NCBI GenBank assembly: GCA_964450865.1
Contig: CAYVHB010000008.1
Coordinates: forward strand, 34,452 to 98,451
Origin: CAYVHB01 sp964450865
Lineage (GTDB): Bacteria; Bacillota; Clostridia; Saccharofermentanales; UBA5734
DNA length: 64,000 nt
Direction: 5' to 3'
Shown: in pieces, positions 1 to 8,927 of the stretch
How the letters are laid out: each line of letters opens with the position of its first letter
Numbering within the stretch: position 1 is the stretch's first letter
Translations under genes and position numbers: made by a program
Notes under the pieces: model-generated
Seen by the model: the letters and a program-made list of their open reading frames with translations, nothing else
Databases searched by the model: none
Told to the model about the DNA's origin: nothing

Positions 1-107
1 TTGTGATTTCATTGTCAAACAACTGCCATATAGATACTTTATATTGACAGCTCAAGTGACAGCTTGAGGCCTGTATCCTTGTGAATGCCGTCTGGTGAAT
101 GTCAGTG

Positions 108-145
108 ATTGACCGGGAATGTGCCACTGCACGGTCCCGGTCAAT
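108..145. repeat. Inverted repeat, terminator-like, without T-run
   Basis: Arms ATTGACCGGGA (108-118) and TCCCGGTCAAT (135-145) pair over 11 bp. The loop holds a second short hairpin, GTGC (121-124) with GCAC (129-132). No T-run follows on either strand, so it is either a weak terminator for a gene left of the window or a palindromic repeat. Confidence 0.5.
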
Positions 146-273
146 AGAGAATCTCCCGAACCTGACGTATTCTGGTACAAAGAAGGCATTTTAAAAACTG
201 CACCGATATGTTACAATCTGTCATGGATTTGTAACATAAATGTCAGACAGACGAGAGGAGGCCGCCCACAATC

Positions 274-2016
274 ATGAAGCAGCCAGCAGCCACGATGTCC
301 GAGGAATATGAGGAATCCCGTCCAAAACGCAAATTCCAGCGCCAGCCCATCAATCGGATCCTGCGTACCAGCCTGATCCTGCTGACTTTGCTGCTGCTGG
401 CCGCAACGATACTGGCCGGTTATGCGGCACTCAGGCCGGTGGTTCTGAACTGGCCCAGGAATGTCTTTGAATACAGTCGCAGCAGCGATGTTACGTATCA
501 GGTTGAAACCAGCCCCAACCCGATTTCCGGCAATGCACCGCTCGGTATGGGCCAGGTGTATGCGGATGCGTATACCAAGGCCATCGTTCCCGTTTTTAAA
601 TACAATTGGCAGGCTGATCGTTCTATGCCCCTGAAATGGCAGTCACAGGTCATCACAAAGCTGCGGGTCAAGGACCAGGCTGACCCGACCCGGATCCTGT
701 TTGAAAAAAGTGCTGTTGTCGCGCCGGCAGAAGCAGGATCGGCAACAGCCCGGTCATTTGCAGTGGAACGGGGCGTTCGCGTCGATCTGGCTCCCTATCG
801 GCAGCTCATCCAGGCTTTCAAGACCCAGTCCAGCCTGAAGACCAGTTTTGATCTGCTGATCAGCCTGCAGACGACAGCACAGACAGACGTAGAGGGTGGA
901 CCTTTCGAGGTTGTCGATCTGACGACGCTCACACTGCCTCTGGATACGGCAACCTTTGAAATCGGACGCACCACCATCGCGGAGCCGTCCAAAATATTGC
1001 AGCGCCAGTTGCAGTATCAGCTGACCATCGCCGCGGTCCCTTTCTTTGTCTATCCGATCATTGGCGGTTTGCTCCTGATTTTGCTGGCCCTGCTCCTGAC
1101 CTTGACTTGCGCTCCGCAGAAAAATCAATTTGAACGCCAGATCCGCAAAATGATGCGCCAGGCCCGGCCTCAGCTGATGGTGATCGGTGATAAAGCCTGG
1201 GAACCAGAATGGTGTATTACAACCAGGGATTTCCGCGCCATGGTCCAGACGGCCCGCAAGCTCAAGCACCCGATTTTCTGTTTTGTGGATCGGCAGGCCA
1301 AGGTGCCGACAGCTTACTTTTATGTATATTACGGCGAGAATAATTACTGCCATACTTACTGTTCGCCAATAACTGATTCAGTAATCCAGAATGAAGAAAC
1401 TTCTGCTGACAACATGGATGACGGGCATCCCGATGACCACCCTGATGACAGACCGGGCCAGCCACCCGGAGGTCCATTCGGTGGACCACAAGCTAAAGGC
1501 CCAATGTTGCAGTCAAAAGCCGGTCCTGAAACGAACCAGGCAGCCAGTCGTCCGGCTCAAGTGAGTAACGGAAATAACTGGCCGACCTCCATAGGGCAAG
1601 CTAGCACGGGACTGAAAGCGGAATCAACAACAGGTGCCAATGATTCAGCCTTGGCTACGTCCTATCACCCATCCAGCAGTTTACCAAAGGGTTCAGCCTT
1701 CAGTTCGTCCAGTGGTTCAGCGAACAAGCCCTCCTCTAACTCATCGAGCGGCTCATTCATCAGCTCAGCTTTCTGTTCATCCAGCGGTTCAGCGACTGGT
1801 TCAACTTCCGGTACAGCCTATGGCTCATCGCCAATTCCCTGGGGCGCGGCCAATTGGCCTAGAACGGACCGCTCAGACCTGAAGGCAAATCCGGCCTCAT
1901 CGTCCGTTGCTTCCTGGTCCATGCCCGTTGTCAATGGAACTTCGGCAGCCGTTCTGGATGAGGATTCGCCAGAGAACGTGCTGGCCCGCCTGCGTACGGC
2001 ACTCAATGCCCGCTGA
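274..2016 (+). CDS. Two-TM membrane protein with Ser-rich tail, unrecognised (DUF5305-like?)
   Basis: A 580-residue protein whose ATG follows AGAGGAGG (254-261). A short basic cytoplasmic N-terminus leads into a membrane segment at about residues 31-53. An extracytoplasmic domain of about 200 residues follows, then a second membrane segment at about 252-275. A cytoplasmic domain (about 276-370) contains the stretch EWCITTRDF and two Cys in NYCHTYC. The last 200 residues are low-complexity, rich in Ser, Gly, Pro and Ala. The TM - beta-rich ectodomain - TM layout with a YxV start to the ectodomain recalls DUF5305-type proteins, but this is only an impression. It stands alone on the + strand, convergent with the next gene. 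A possible extended -10 (TGTTACAAT, 209-217) lies upstream. Function unknown. Confidence 0.8.
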   Translation: MKQPAATMSEEYEESRPKRKFQRQPINRILRTSLILLTLLLLAATILAGYAALRPVVLNWPRNVFEYSRSSDVTYQVETSPNPISGNAPLGMGQVYADAYTKAIVPVFKYNWQADRSMPLKWQSQVITKLRVKDQADPTRILFEKSAVVAPAEAGSATARSFAVERGVRVDLAPYRQLIQAFKTQSSLKTSFDLLISLQTTAQTDVEGGPFEVVDLTTLTLPLDTATFEIGRTTIAEPSKILQRQLQYQLTIAAVPFFVYPIIGGLLLILLALLLTLTCAPQKNQFERQIRKMMRQARPQLMVIGDKAWEPEWCITTRDFRAMVQTARKLKHPIFCFVDRQAKVPTAYFYVYYGENNYCHTYCSPITDSVIQNEETSADNMDDGHPDDHPDDRPGQPPGGPFGGPQAKGPMLQSKAGPETNQAASRPAQVSNGNNWPTSIGQASTGLKAESTTGANDSALATSYHPSSSLPKGSAFSSSSGSANKPSSNSSSGSFISSAFCSSSGSATGSTSGTAYGSSPIPWGAANWPRTDRSDLKANPASSSVASWSMPVVNGTSAAVLDEDSPENVLARLRTALNAR

Positions 2017-2185
2017 CCGACGAACGATGACCGACATGATGTTGCTATGTAATATTCGCCAGTCCAGCGGTTGTGCGCGGCACGCATCGTCTGCTGACCG
2101 GATGTAAACGAAGCGCGGCATGCCACACAACTTCCATTGTTGTGCACAGCACGCATCATCCGTTGTGCAGATGGCCGGCCTCTCG

Positions 2186-3712
2186 TCAGCCAGCCTGGAC
2201 GTGATACAGATCGTGAATATCGCCCGTGATTTCAATATCTTGAATACGACTTTCCAAGGTCAGTTCAGGGAAATCACGGGCTTTTGCATGCAGAACAGCC
2301 TCATACGGTGTCTGCAGACGCTCATGGGTCCAGCTCAAGGTCGATGGCATGACCGGCAGGCGAACATCAAGACGATAATCCGTATTGTCGTCCTGACCAT
2401 TCAGATTATAAGTCTGGCCAAGAAAATCAATGGTCATATTCTCCGGCACCTGATTAAAGCGCATCCGGAACGTTATTTTTTCCAGGCCCAGGAAGCGGTG
2501 CTGATCGCGGGGCATACTGCGGCCGACCAGGCTGACCCGGCTGGCAAAATACGCCAGATTACCAACAACCGAGAAATCAACCAGGAATGGCGGGGACTCG
2601 GGTGGTGACCGGATGGTGATCGTCTTGCTGGCGCCTACTTTTTCAATATCGCCCATCTGGCTGACACTCCAGGCTGATCCGCTTAAGGTAAACGGCATTT
2701 CAGCCGCACCGGCCAGGTCGCTCAGCAGAACTCGCTGGGTTATAATGCTGGTCCATGGCCCGTTGCCACTGCCTTGTACCCAGCCCAGATCATTTCCGGC
2801 CCCGCGATAGGCAATATCACTGTCCAGGGCCAGGCCATACCAGTCCTTGATGCTGCCGCTCACGGCATAAGTCAGATCCAGATAATCCTGGCCGGGTGGA
2901 ATATCGTAGATATTCGCACCAGCTGAAGATGGTGGTGTTTGCACGCTCAGGTTACATGCCAGGCTCAGGCCGCCGCCGCCAAAGCCATTGAACGTGGCAT
3001 AACGCAAGGTGCCGTAGATCGGATGATAATGCCGGGTATATAATGCAAAATTCAGATGCCAGGCCGGAACGGTCAGAACCAATGTCTTCAATTCGGAGAA
3101 CTGCAGCAATTTGTAAGTCATTCCACCATAATAATTCCCCCGGTAGGTCAGAAGCGACAATTTGATGAATGTTTTCTGTCTCGCCGACAGCCGTGACCAG
3201 GACAGGGTCGCTGGAGCGCCCAGTTCAAGTTCTTCCCAATCCCACGGGCTGGTTGTCGTCACCCCGCTGCCGTCATCCCGGTATAGGGAATTGGTTACCG
3301 TCAGTTCATCGTATGAAAAACCGAGATAGGCATATTGGCGGGCTAATGAGTCATATTCATTGTCCGGAACCTGGGTTGGCTTGCCATAAACCAGCATCTT
3401 GTAGGTCTTATAAGTTGAATAGTTTGCTGCATAACCATTATAACGGCTATAAACAGGCCGGCCGGTTGCTGAAAGCCAGCTTTCAAAGCTGCTTTGGCTG
3501 GTTGGCGGCTGGGGGATGCTGCTTGCACCGGGGTAACTGCTGGCCAGAACTTCCGGACAATATAAAACAAGGCCAAACAGACCCGTGATAATCAACAACC
3601 GCCATCTGGCCGGTACATTGCCATCAGGATGCCGCGTGTTTTGCGGTTGCCTTGTTTTACTCATTGGCGGCAGGCTTGGTTTTAAATTCGCAATAACTGC
3701 CCAAAGTCGCAT
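2186..3712 (-). CDS. Exported protein of unknown function
   Basis: A protein of 508 residues. After a basic N-terminus there is one hydrophobic segment (RWRLLIITGLFGLVLYCPEV) ending in a plausible signal peptidase site at VLASS, so the mature protein is probably secreted. The mature part is rich in Tyr, Ser, Thr and Gly and looks beta-rich; I recognise no family motif. Two starts are possible. ATG at 3712 has a good GGAGGTGA six bases upstream but overlaps the preceding gene by 56 bp. ATG at 3664 overlaps the upstream stop as ATGAGTAA, which is typical of coupled translation. The two minus-strand genes are clearly one transcription unit, suggesting that the exported protein and the lipoprotein work together at the surface. 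Confidence 0.8.
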   Translation of the reverse strand: MRLWAVIANLKPSLPPMSKTRQPQNTRHPDGNVPARWRLLIITGLFGLVLYCPEVLASSYPGASSIPQPPTSQSSFESWLSATGRPVYSRYNGYAANYSTYKTYKMLVYGKPTQVPDNEYDSLARQYAYLGFSYDELTVTNSLYRDDGSGVTTTSPWDWEELELGAPATLSWSRLSARQKTFIKLSLLTYRGNYYGGMTYKLLQFSELKTLVLTVPAWHLNFALYTRHYHPIYGTLRYATFNGFGGGGLSLACNLSVQTPPSSAGANIYDIPPGQDYLDLTYAVSGSIKDWYGLALDSDIAYRGAGNDLGWVQGSGNGPWTSIITQRVLLSDLAGAAEMPFTLSGSAWSVSQMGDIEKVGASKTITIRSPPESPPFLVDFSVVGNLAYFASRVSLVGRSMPRDQHRFLGLEKITFRMRFNQVPENMTIDFLGQTYNLNGQDDNTDYRLDVRLPVMPSTLSWTHERLQTPYEAVLHAKARDFPELTLESRIQDIEITGDIHDLYHVQAG

Positions 3713-4685
3713 GATAGGTCACCTCCAGTTCGCCAAAGCGGGCGGATCGCTGCCAGGAACCGGCCTGTTGGCCAGCATGCAGGCGACTGTCAAAATCCTG
3801 GCGGTAAGCTGCCAGAATAAAGCGTGCCAGATCGTTCTGGTCCTGGGTTTCTGATAGCGGAAATAGCATCTGCAGGCTTTGGGTCAGGAGATGAACCAGT
3901 TGCGGGTGACTGTAGGTACCGTTTTCGATGACGAGCTGCCGTTCGTTTTGGGGGAAAAGATGATCGAGCTGCAAAATAATCGTAACTGGCCTGGGATTGA
4001 CGTCGCCGCCGACTGGACTGGACATTGATCCGGGCGCTGCTGTTTGCATGGGCATTCCCTGTTCATGATCGGACTGCCCGGGTTCTGGCTTTTGAAAATC
4101 AAAAAACCAGGCAAAGTAGCAATTGAAGGCCCGGGCTGCAGCAACATCCGGAGCGATGACCAGAAAGTATCGATCAAAGGCTGGATCAGGCCAAAGCAAC
4201 TGAATCGCACAGGGCAGATCCGGACAATTCGCCTGTAACAATTTCACCATGTTCTGAACAGCATTCAGAGAAATCTTTTGCGGCACAATGGCGGTTTGCC
4301 CGTCCAGGGGGGCCGCTGCTGCTTCTGATGGCGCAGTTTCCCGGTTCGCTGTTGTCGACAGAGCATCCGGATCGCCAGTCTTTTCGATAACCGGATGCTC
4401 AGTCAGGTTGGCGGCAGAATCCAGGCTGCCCGGATAAAGGCCAGCCCTGTCGGCTGCCAGGGCCGGGAGATTCACCTGCCCTGGCATAATCGAGCAGGCT
4501 GATTCCAGGCAGCAACCTGCCAGCCAGATAACGCCCAGGCAGCCCCGGATGATCCGCATGGGATTTAACAGGCCTGTGATTTTTCGCATGCTTGCCGACC
4601 GTTCATGGTGCGGGCCAGATTGATCCTTTTTGCAGGCCGGGTTGACCCGATCTGCCTCATTCAGACAATCCATCAGACGAACCAT
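3657..4685 (-). CDS. Putative lipoprotein, unknown function
   Basis: A 342-residue protein. A hydrophobic segment runs into a lipobox-like LAGC at about residues 54-57, so lipid anchoring to the outer membrane leaflet is likely, although the N-terminal extension is long for a lipoprotein. ATG at 4685 has a purine-rich AGAGGGGGG seven bases upstream; an internal ATG at 4589 (MRKITG) would give a more normal signal peptide but has a poor ribosome site. The mature part has a low-complexity Ala/Ser/Asp region, then a globular C-terminal half with no motif I recognise. It is the first gene of a two-gene unit with the exported protein downstream. Confidence 0.75.
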   Translation of the reverse strand: MVRLMDCLNEADRVNPACKKDQSGPHHERSASMRKITGLLNPMRIIRGCLGVIWLAGCCLESACSIMPGQVNLPALAADRAGLYPGSLDSAANLTEHPVIEKTGDPDALSTTANRETAPSEAAAAPLDGQTAIVPQKISLNAVQNMVKLLQANCPDLPCAIQLLWPDPAFDRYFLVIAPDVAAARAFNCYFAWFFDFQKPEPGQSDHEQGMPMQTAAPGSMSSPVGGDVNPRPVTIILQLDHLFPQNERQLVIENGTYSHPQLVHLLTQSLQMLFPLSETQDQNDLARFILAAYRQDFDSRLHAGQQAGSWQRSARFGELEVTYHATLGSYCEFKTKPAANE

Positions 4686-4821
4686 CCTGTTCCCCCCTCT
4701 TCAAGCTGTCACAGCTCTTTTCGCGACCCGCCGGTGCTGGCCGTTATGCTTGACTGGCGTTGTTGTCATTGTAGCGAAGTGAAATCAGGAGCGGCTGGTC
4801 TTTTCAGCGACATTTCTCGAC

Positions 4822-4858
4822 AAAAAAAGACAAGTGAAGGCCGAAGCTTTCACTTGTC
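4822..4858 (-). terminator. Rho-independent terminator after purL
   Basis: On the minus strand GACAAGTGAA pairs with TTCACTTGTC (arms 4849-4858 and 4829-4838), followed by seven T (4822-4828). It lies about 120 bp downstream of the purL stop. Confidence 0.85.
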
Positions 4859-4980
4859 GTCGGATGAAGCCTGATATCAGGCGATTTGCCGGATTGTCCA
4901 TCCGGCAGCAATCCGTCAAAGCCAATCGTAAAGTCCGGATACAGGCAATCCGTTTAGCAGGGTCATTTTAATGGATCCTA

Positions 4981-7900
4981 TCACCGGAAATATGCGACAC
5001 CGGCTGCGAACAGCTGCTGGTCTTTCGACCCGGGGATATTTTGCGCCAGATACTGATTATAACGTTCCGAGTGACCCATCTTGCCGAGAATCCGGCCATC
5101 GGGACTGGTGATGCCCTCAATGGCGGCCAGCGATCCGTTAGGATTAAAGGCTGTCAGATAGGACGGATTTCCCGCGAGGTCGACGTATTGGGTAGCGATC
5201 TGGCCGCGAACAGCCAGGTCGCTGATCTGTTCGGCACTGGCCACAAAGCGCCCTTCGCCGTGGGAGACCGGGATCTGGTGGATGTCACCCACCTGGGTCA
5301 GCTGCAGCCAGGGCGAGCGATTTGCCACGATTTTCGTCGCGGTATAGCAGGAAACATGGCGGCCGATCTGATTAAAGGTCAGTGTCGGGCTGGTTGATTC
5401 GATTTCCATGATGTCGCCATAGGGCAGCAGGCCCAGTTTGATCAAGGCCTGGAACCCGTTACAGATGCCCAGCATCAGGCCGTCGCGCTGCTGCAGCAGG
5501 CGGCGGACCTGTTCGGTGACCGCCGGATTGCGCAGGGCCGCGGCGATAAACTTGCCGGAACCTTCCGGCTCGTCACCGCCACTGAAACCACCGGGAATCA
5601 TGATGATCTGGGCCCGGGCGATCCGCTGCTCCATTTCAGCGAGGGTCTCCTGAATGGCTGCAGCCGTCAGGTTGCGCACTACCAGGACATCGGGGCGGGC
5701 GCCGGCGGCGGCAAATGCCCGGGCGGTATCATATTCACAATTGGTTCCCGGGAATACCGGAATAAAGACAGTAGGCTGTGCCTGGCGGGCCCGGAGCACA
5801 ACCGGTGCAGGAGCCGGACGGTCAACTGTCGCCAAGGTCAGGTCCGGGCATACGCTGGCAACATCGGCACGGGTCGGGAAGACTTTTTCCAGTGTCTGCT
5901 GCCAGGCGGTCAGGGCCGCTTCCAGGCTGAGCGTCTCCAGGCCATAGGCCAGGACGGGTTCGGCCAGAGTCTGGCCGATAGAAACAGCGCCGTTTTCAGC
6001 CAGAACAGCTGCAGTGGCCACATCGCTGGTCGCACATGCCACCAGCAGGGCGCCCGGTTGCGGACTGAACAAATCGTGTGGTTCGCGGTCGTTATCGAAG
6101 GCAAAGCCCAGTTTCTCACCAAAACACATCCTGGTGACAGCGACGGCCACGCCACTGCCCTGCACGGTCGCCGCCGCCTGCAGCTGGCCAGCCGCCAGCA
6201 AGTCACGAACCAGGTCCAGGCGAGCCAGGCAGGTATCGGCAACCGGCAGGTACAAATCGTCAACGGCAACCGGCAGCAGCCAGACGGCCTGCCCCGGCTG
6301 CTTCAGGGTCGCCGAAACGACGCGCCCGGCCGACTGCACGGTCACAGCAAATGACACCAGCGTTGGCGGTACATGCAGATTCATGAACGAGCCGGACATG
6401 CTGTCCTTGCCGCCAATGGCCGCCACACCGAAATCAAGCTGGGCCTGATAGGCGCCGAGCAACGCAGCCAGCGGCTTGCCCCACTTTTCAGCCGTGGTCA
6501 GCCGTTCAAAATATTCCTGGAATGTCAGGTAGGCCTGGCGGTGATCACCACCGAGGGCAGCCAGGCGCGCCAGCGACTGCAAAACTGCGTAGTAGGCCCC
6601 GTGGAAAGGGCTCCAGCTGGACAGATCCGGATCAAAACCATAAGTCATCAGGGTACAGGCATCCGTCTGGCCGTCCAGAACCGGGATCAGGCCTGCCATC
6701 CCCTCCTCCGGCGTCAGCTGATAGCGGCCGCCAAACGGCATCAGGACGGTGCCGGCGCCAATCGTGCTGTCAAAGCGCTCGACCAGGCCTTTGCGTGAAC
6801 AGGCCGCCAGGGACGTCAGGCGGGTCTTAAGCTCCAGGGCAAAGCAATCATCACAGGGTGCAATCACCGGCTGATAACTGTCAGCCTGGCGGGTAGTGAA
6901 GTAATTCTGGTCAAAATCAGGCAGGACGATGCGGGCAGTGGCCTGCTGGGGCGCACCGTTGGTATCGATGAAAGCCCGCGCCAGGTCGACAATGGTACGG
7001 CCGCGCCACTGCATGATCATGCGCGGCTCAGCCGTGACCTCAGCCACAATCACTGACTCAAGGTTCTCCCGTTCGGCTGCGGCCATCATCGCGGCAGCAT
7101 CGGCAGACGTGACGACAACCGCCATCCGTTCCTGGGATTCGGATATAGCCAGTTCGGTGCCGTCCAGCCCTTCGTATTTGCGCAAGACCTTGTCCAGATC
7201 AATCCGCAGCCCGTCAGCCAGTTCGCCAATCGCGACGGAAACACCACCGGCACCAAAGTCATTGCAGCGCTTAATCAGGCGGGATACGGACGGATCACGG
7301 AACAGGCGCTGGATCTTGCGTTCAGTGGGTGGATTGCCCTTCTGCACCTCTGAACCGCACTGGATAATCGATTGCTCGGTGTGGGCCTTGGAAGAGCCGG
7401 TTGCCCCGCCACAGCCATCACGGCCGGTGCGGCCACCCAGCAGGATAACCACATCCCCGGGCAATGGCGCTTCGCGGCGAACGTTGGCCGCCGGGGCCGC
7501 GGCGATGACCGCGCCGATTTCCATGCGCTTGGCAATATAACCGGGATGGTAGACCTCATCGACCAGGCCGGTCGCCAGGCCGATCTGGTTGCCATAGGAA
7601 CTATAACCGGCGGCAGCCGTTGTCGTGATCTTGCGCTGCGGCAGCTTGCCGGACAGCGTGGCCTGCACGGGGACGGTCGGATCACCGCTGCCGGTTACGC
7701 GCATCGCCTGATAGACGTAGGAGCGGCCGGACAGCGGGTCGCGGATCGCGCCGCCCAGACAGGTGGCAGCGCCGCCGAACGGCTCAATTTCCGTCGGATG
7801 ATTATGCGTTTCATTTTTGAACATCACCAGGTAGTCCTGCTGCTGGCCATTTACCGGAATACTGACCCGGATGCTGCAAGCATTGATCTCCTCGGAAATA

Positions 7901-8799
7901 TCCAGCAGCGGCAGCTTGCCCTGGCGGCGCAGTTCCTTCATGGCCAGGGTCGCCAGGTCCATCAGGCAGACGGGCTTTTCCGGCAGCCGTTCGGCATACA
8001 GTTCAGCCCGCCGCTGGCGGTAGTCGGCGTAAACAGCCTGCAGGCGCCGGCCCATGGCGCTGGCGCTGTCAATTTCGGCGTCATCGATCCGGGTCAGGAA
8101 AGTGGTATGGCGGCAGTGATCAGACCAGTAGGTATCAAGGACCCGCAGTTCGGTCCAGCTTGGTTCGCGATTTTCGGTGATGAACCAGGCCTGGGTGAAT
8201 TGCAGGTCAGCCAGCGACATGGCAAAACCCGCGGAATGCAGCAGGCCGGCCAGTTCAGCGGTGGTCATGGTCGTAAAGCCAGTTACGGCTTCAATGTCGG
8301 CCGGTGGATCGAGGATGTCCTCGAGGCTGTCCGGGATTGCCATGTCGGCTTCGCGACTTTCCACAGGATTGACCAGCCAGCGTTTGATCCGCGCCAGATC
8401 GTCGGCCTGCAGCTGGCCGGACAGCGCATAGACACGGGCTGTCTTGCAAAGTGGCCGCTCGCCGCAGGTCATGATCTGGATACACTGCGCGGCCGAGTCG
8501 GCCCGCTGATCATACTGCCCGGGCAAGGCCTCTACGGCCAGGACAGCATCATAGGGACTGAAGTCAAAAGCCTGGTCAGCGATGTCATCGACCGGCGGCT
8601 CGGCAAATACATGGGTGCGAACCAGCTGGTACTCGGCATCTGTCAGGCCGGTGACATCATAACGATTGAATATGCGCAGGCCATGCAAGCCCGCAATGCC
8701 CAGATTCTCCCGCATATCCTTCAGAAGGCCCGTCGCTTCGATATCAAAACCGGGGCGTTTGACTACATAAATCCGCCTGACCTGTGAAATGTCTTCCAT
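4981..8799 (-). CDS. purL: Phosphoribosylformylglycinamidine synthase, single chain
   Basis: A 1272-residue FGAM synthase, fourth step of IMP synthesis: ATP and glutamine convert FGAR to FGAM in the cytosol. It is the large fused form, with an N-terminal PurS-like part, two AIRS-type ATP-binding halves (FKNETHNHPTEIEPFGGAAT is the clearest motif in the first) and a C-terminal class I glutamine amidotransferase. In the glutaminase the nucleophile is Cys1113 in GICNGFQ, and the His/Glu pair follows in MGHSERY. The oxyanion loop GGFSGGDEPEGSG is also visible. Length is normal for the clostridial single-chain form. ATG at 8799 follows GGAAGG. The gene is separated from htpG upstream by a terminator, so it has its own transcript; no purine riboswitch was seen in the short 5' gap. 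Confidence 0.97.
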   Translation of the reverse strand: MEDISQVRRIYVVKRPGFDIEATGLLKDMRENLGIAGLHGLRIFNRYDVTGLTDAEYQLVRTHVFAEPPVDDIADQAFDFSPYDAVLAVEALPGQYDQRADSAAQCIQIMTCGERPLCKTARVYALSGQLQADDLARIKRWLVNPVESREADMAIPDSLEDILDPPADIEAVTGFTTMTTAELAGLLHSAGFAMSLADLQFTQAWFITENREPSWTELRVLDTYWSDHCRHTTFLTRIDDAEIDSASAMGRRLQAVYADYRQRRAELYAERLPEKPVCLMDLATLAMKELRRQGKLPLLDISEEINACSIRVSIPVNGQQQDYLVMFKNETHNHPTEIEPFGGAATCLGGAIRDPLSGRSYVYQAMRVTGSGDPTVPVQATLSGKLPQRKITTTAAAGYSSYGNQIGLATGLVDEVYHPGYIAKRMEIGAVIAAAPAANVRREAPLPGDVVILLGGRTGRDGCGGATGSSKAHTEQSIIQCGSEVQKGNPPTERKIQRLFRDPSVSRLIKRCNDFGAGGVSVAIGELADGLRIDLDKVLRKYEGLDGTELAISESQERMAVVVTSADAAAMMAAAERENLESVIVAEVTAEPRMIMQWRGRTIVDLARAFIDTNGAPQQATARIVLPDFDQNYFTTRQADSYQPVIAPCDDCFALELKTRLTSLAACSRKGLVERFDSTIGAGTVLMPFGGRYQLTPEEGMAGLIPVLDGQTDACTLMTYGFDPDLSSWSPFHGAYYAVLQSLARLAALGGDHRQAYLTFQEYFERLTTAEKWGKPLAALLGAYQAQLDFGVAAIGGKDSMSGSFMNLHVPPTLVSFAVTVQSAGRVVSATLKQPGQAVWLLPVAVDDLYLPVADTCLARLDLVRDLLAAGQLQAAATVQGSGVAVAVTRMCFGEKLGFAFDNDREPHDLFSPQPGALLVACATSDVATAAVLAENGAVSIGQTLAEPVLAYGLETLSLEAALTAWQQTLEKVFPTRADVASVCPDLTLATVDRPAPAPVVLRARQAQPTVFIPVFPGTNCEYDTARAFAAAGARPDVLVVRNLTAAAIQETLAEMEQRIARAQIIMIPGGFSGGDEPEGSGKFIAAALRNPAVTEQVRRLLQQRDGLMLGICNGFQALIKLGLLPYGDIMEIESTSPTLTFNQIGRHVSCYTATKIVANRSPWLQLTQVGDIHQIPVSHGEGRFVASAEQISDLAVRGQIATQYVDLAGNPSYLTAFNPNGSLAAIEGITSPDGRILGKMGHSERYNQYLAQNIPGSKDQQLFAAGVAYFR

Positions 8800-8874
8800 A
8801 GATTCCTTCCTTTACGCGTCTGCAATTTCGTTTTTCAAGAATCGGCTTCTGACAGCTGATGATGTTCCGGAATG

Positions 8875-8907
8875 AAAAGGCGCCCGAACTTCGCGGGTCC
8901 GGACGCC
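8875..8907 (-). terminator. Rho-independent terminator after htpG
   Basis: An 11-bp stem (arms 8897-8907 and 8879-8889, one G-T-rich stretch) with a 7-base loop, followed on the minus strand by TTTT (8875-8878). It sits 20 bp after the htpG stop. Confidence 0.9.
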
Positions 8908-8927
8908 TTGCTGAGTGATTCAGTATT

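Noticed and set aside
2047..2175. Similar 25-bp stretches around TTGTGC(G/A)C(G/A)GCACGCATC
   Set aside because: Two imperfect copies in a convergent gap; no stem with a T-run and no other sign of function.
7372..8787. Long antisense frame within purL (about 470 codons)
   Set aside because: It is a GC-rich shadow of purL, with no ribosome site and no family similarity.
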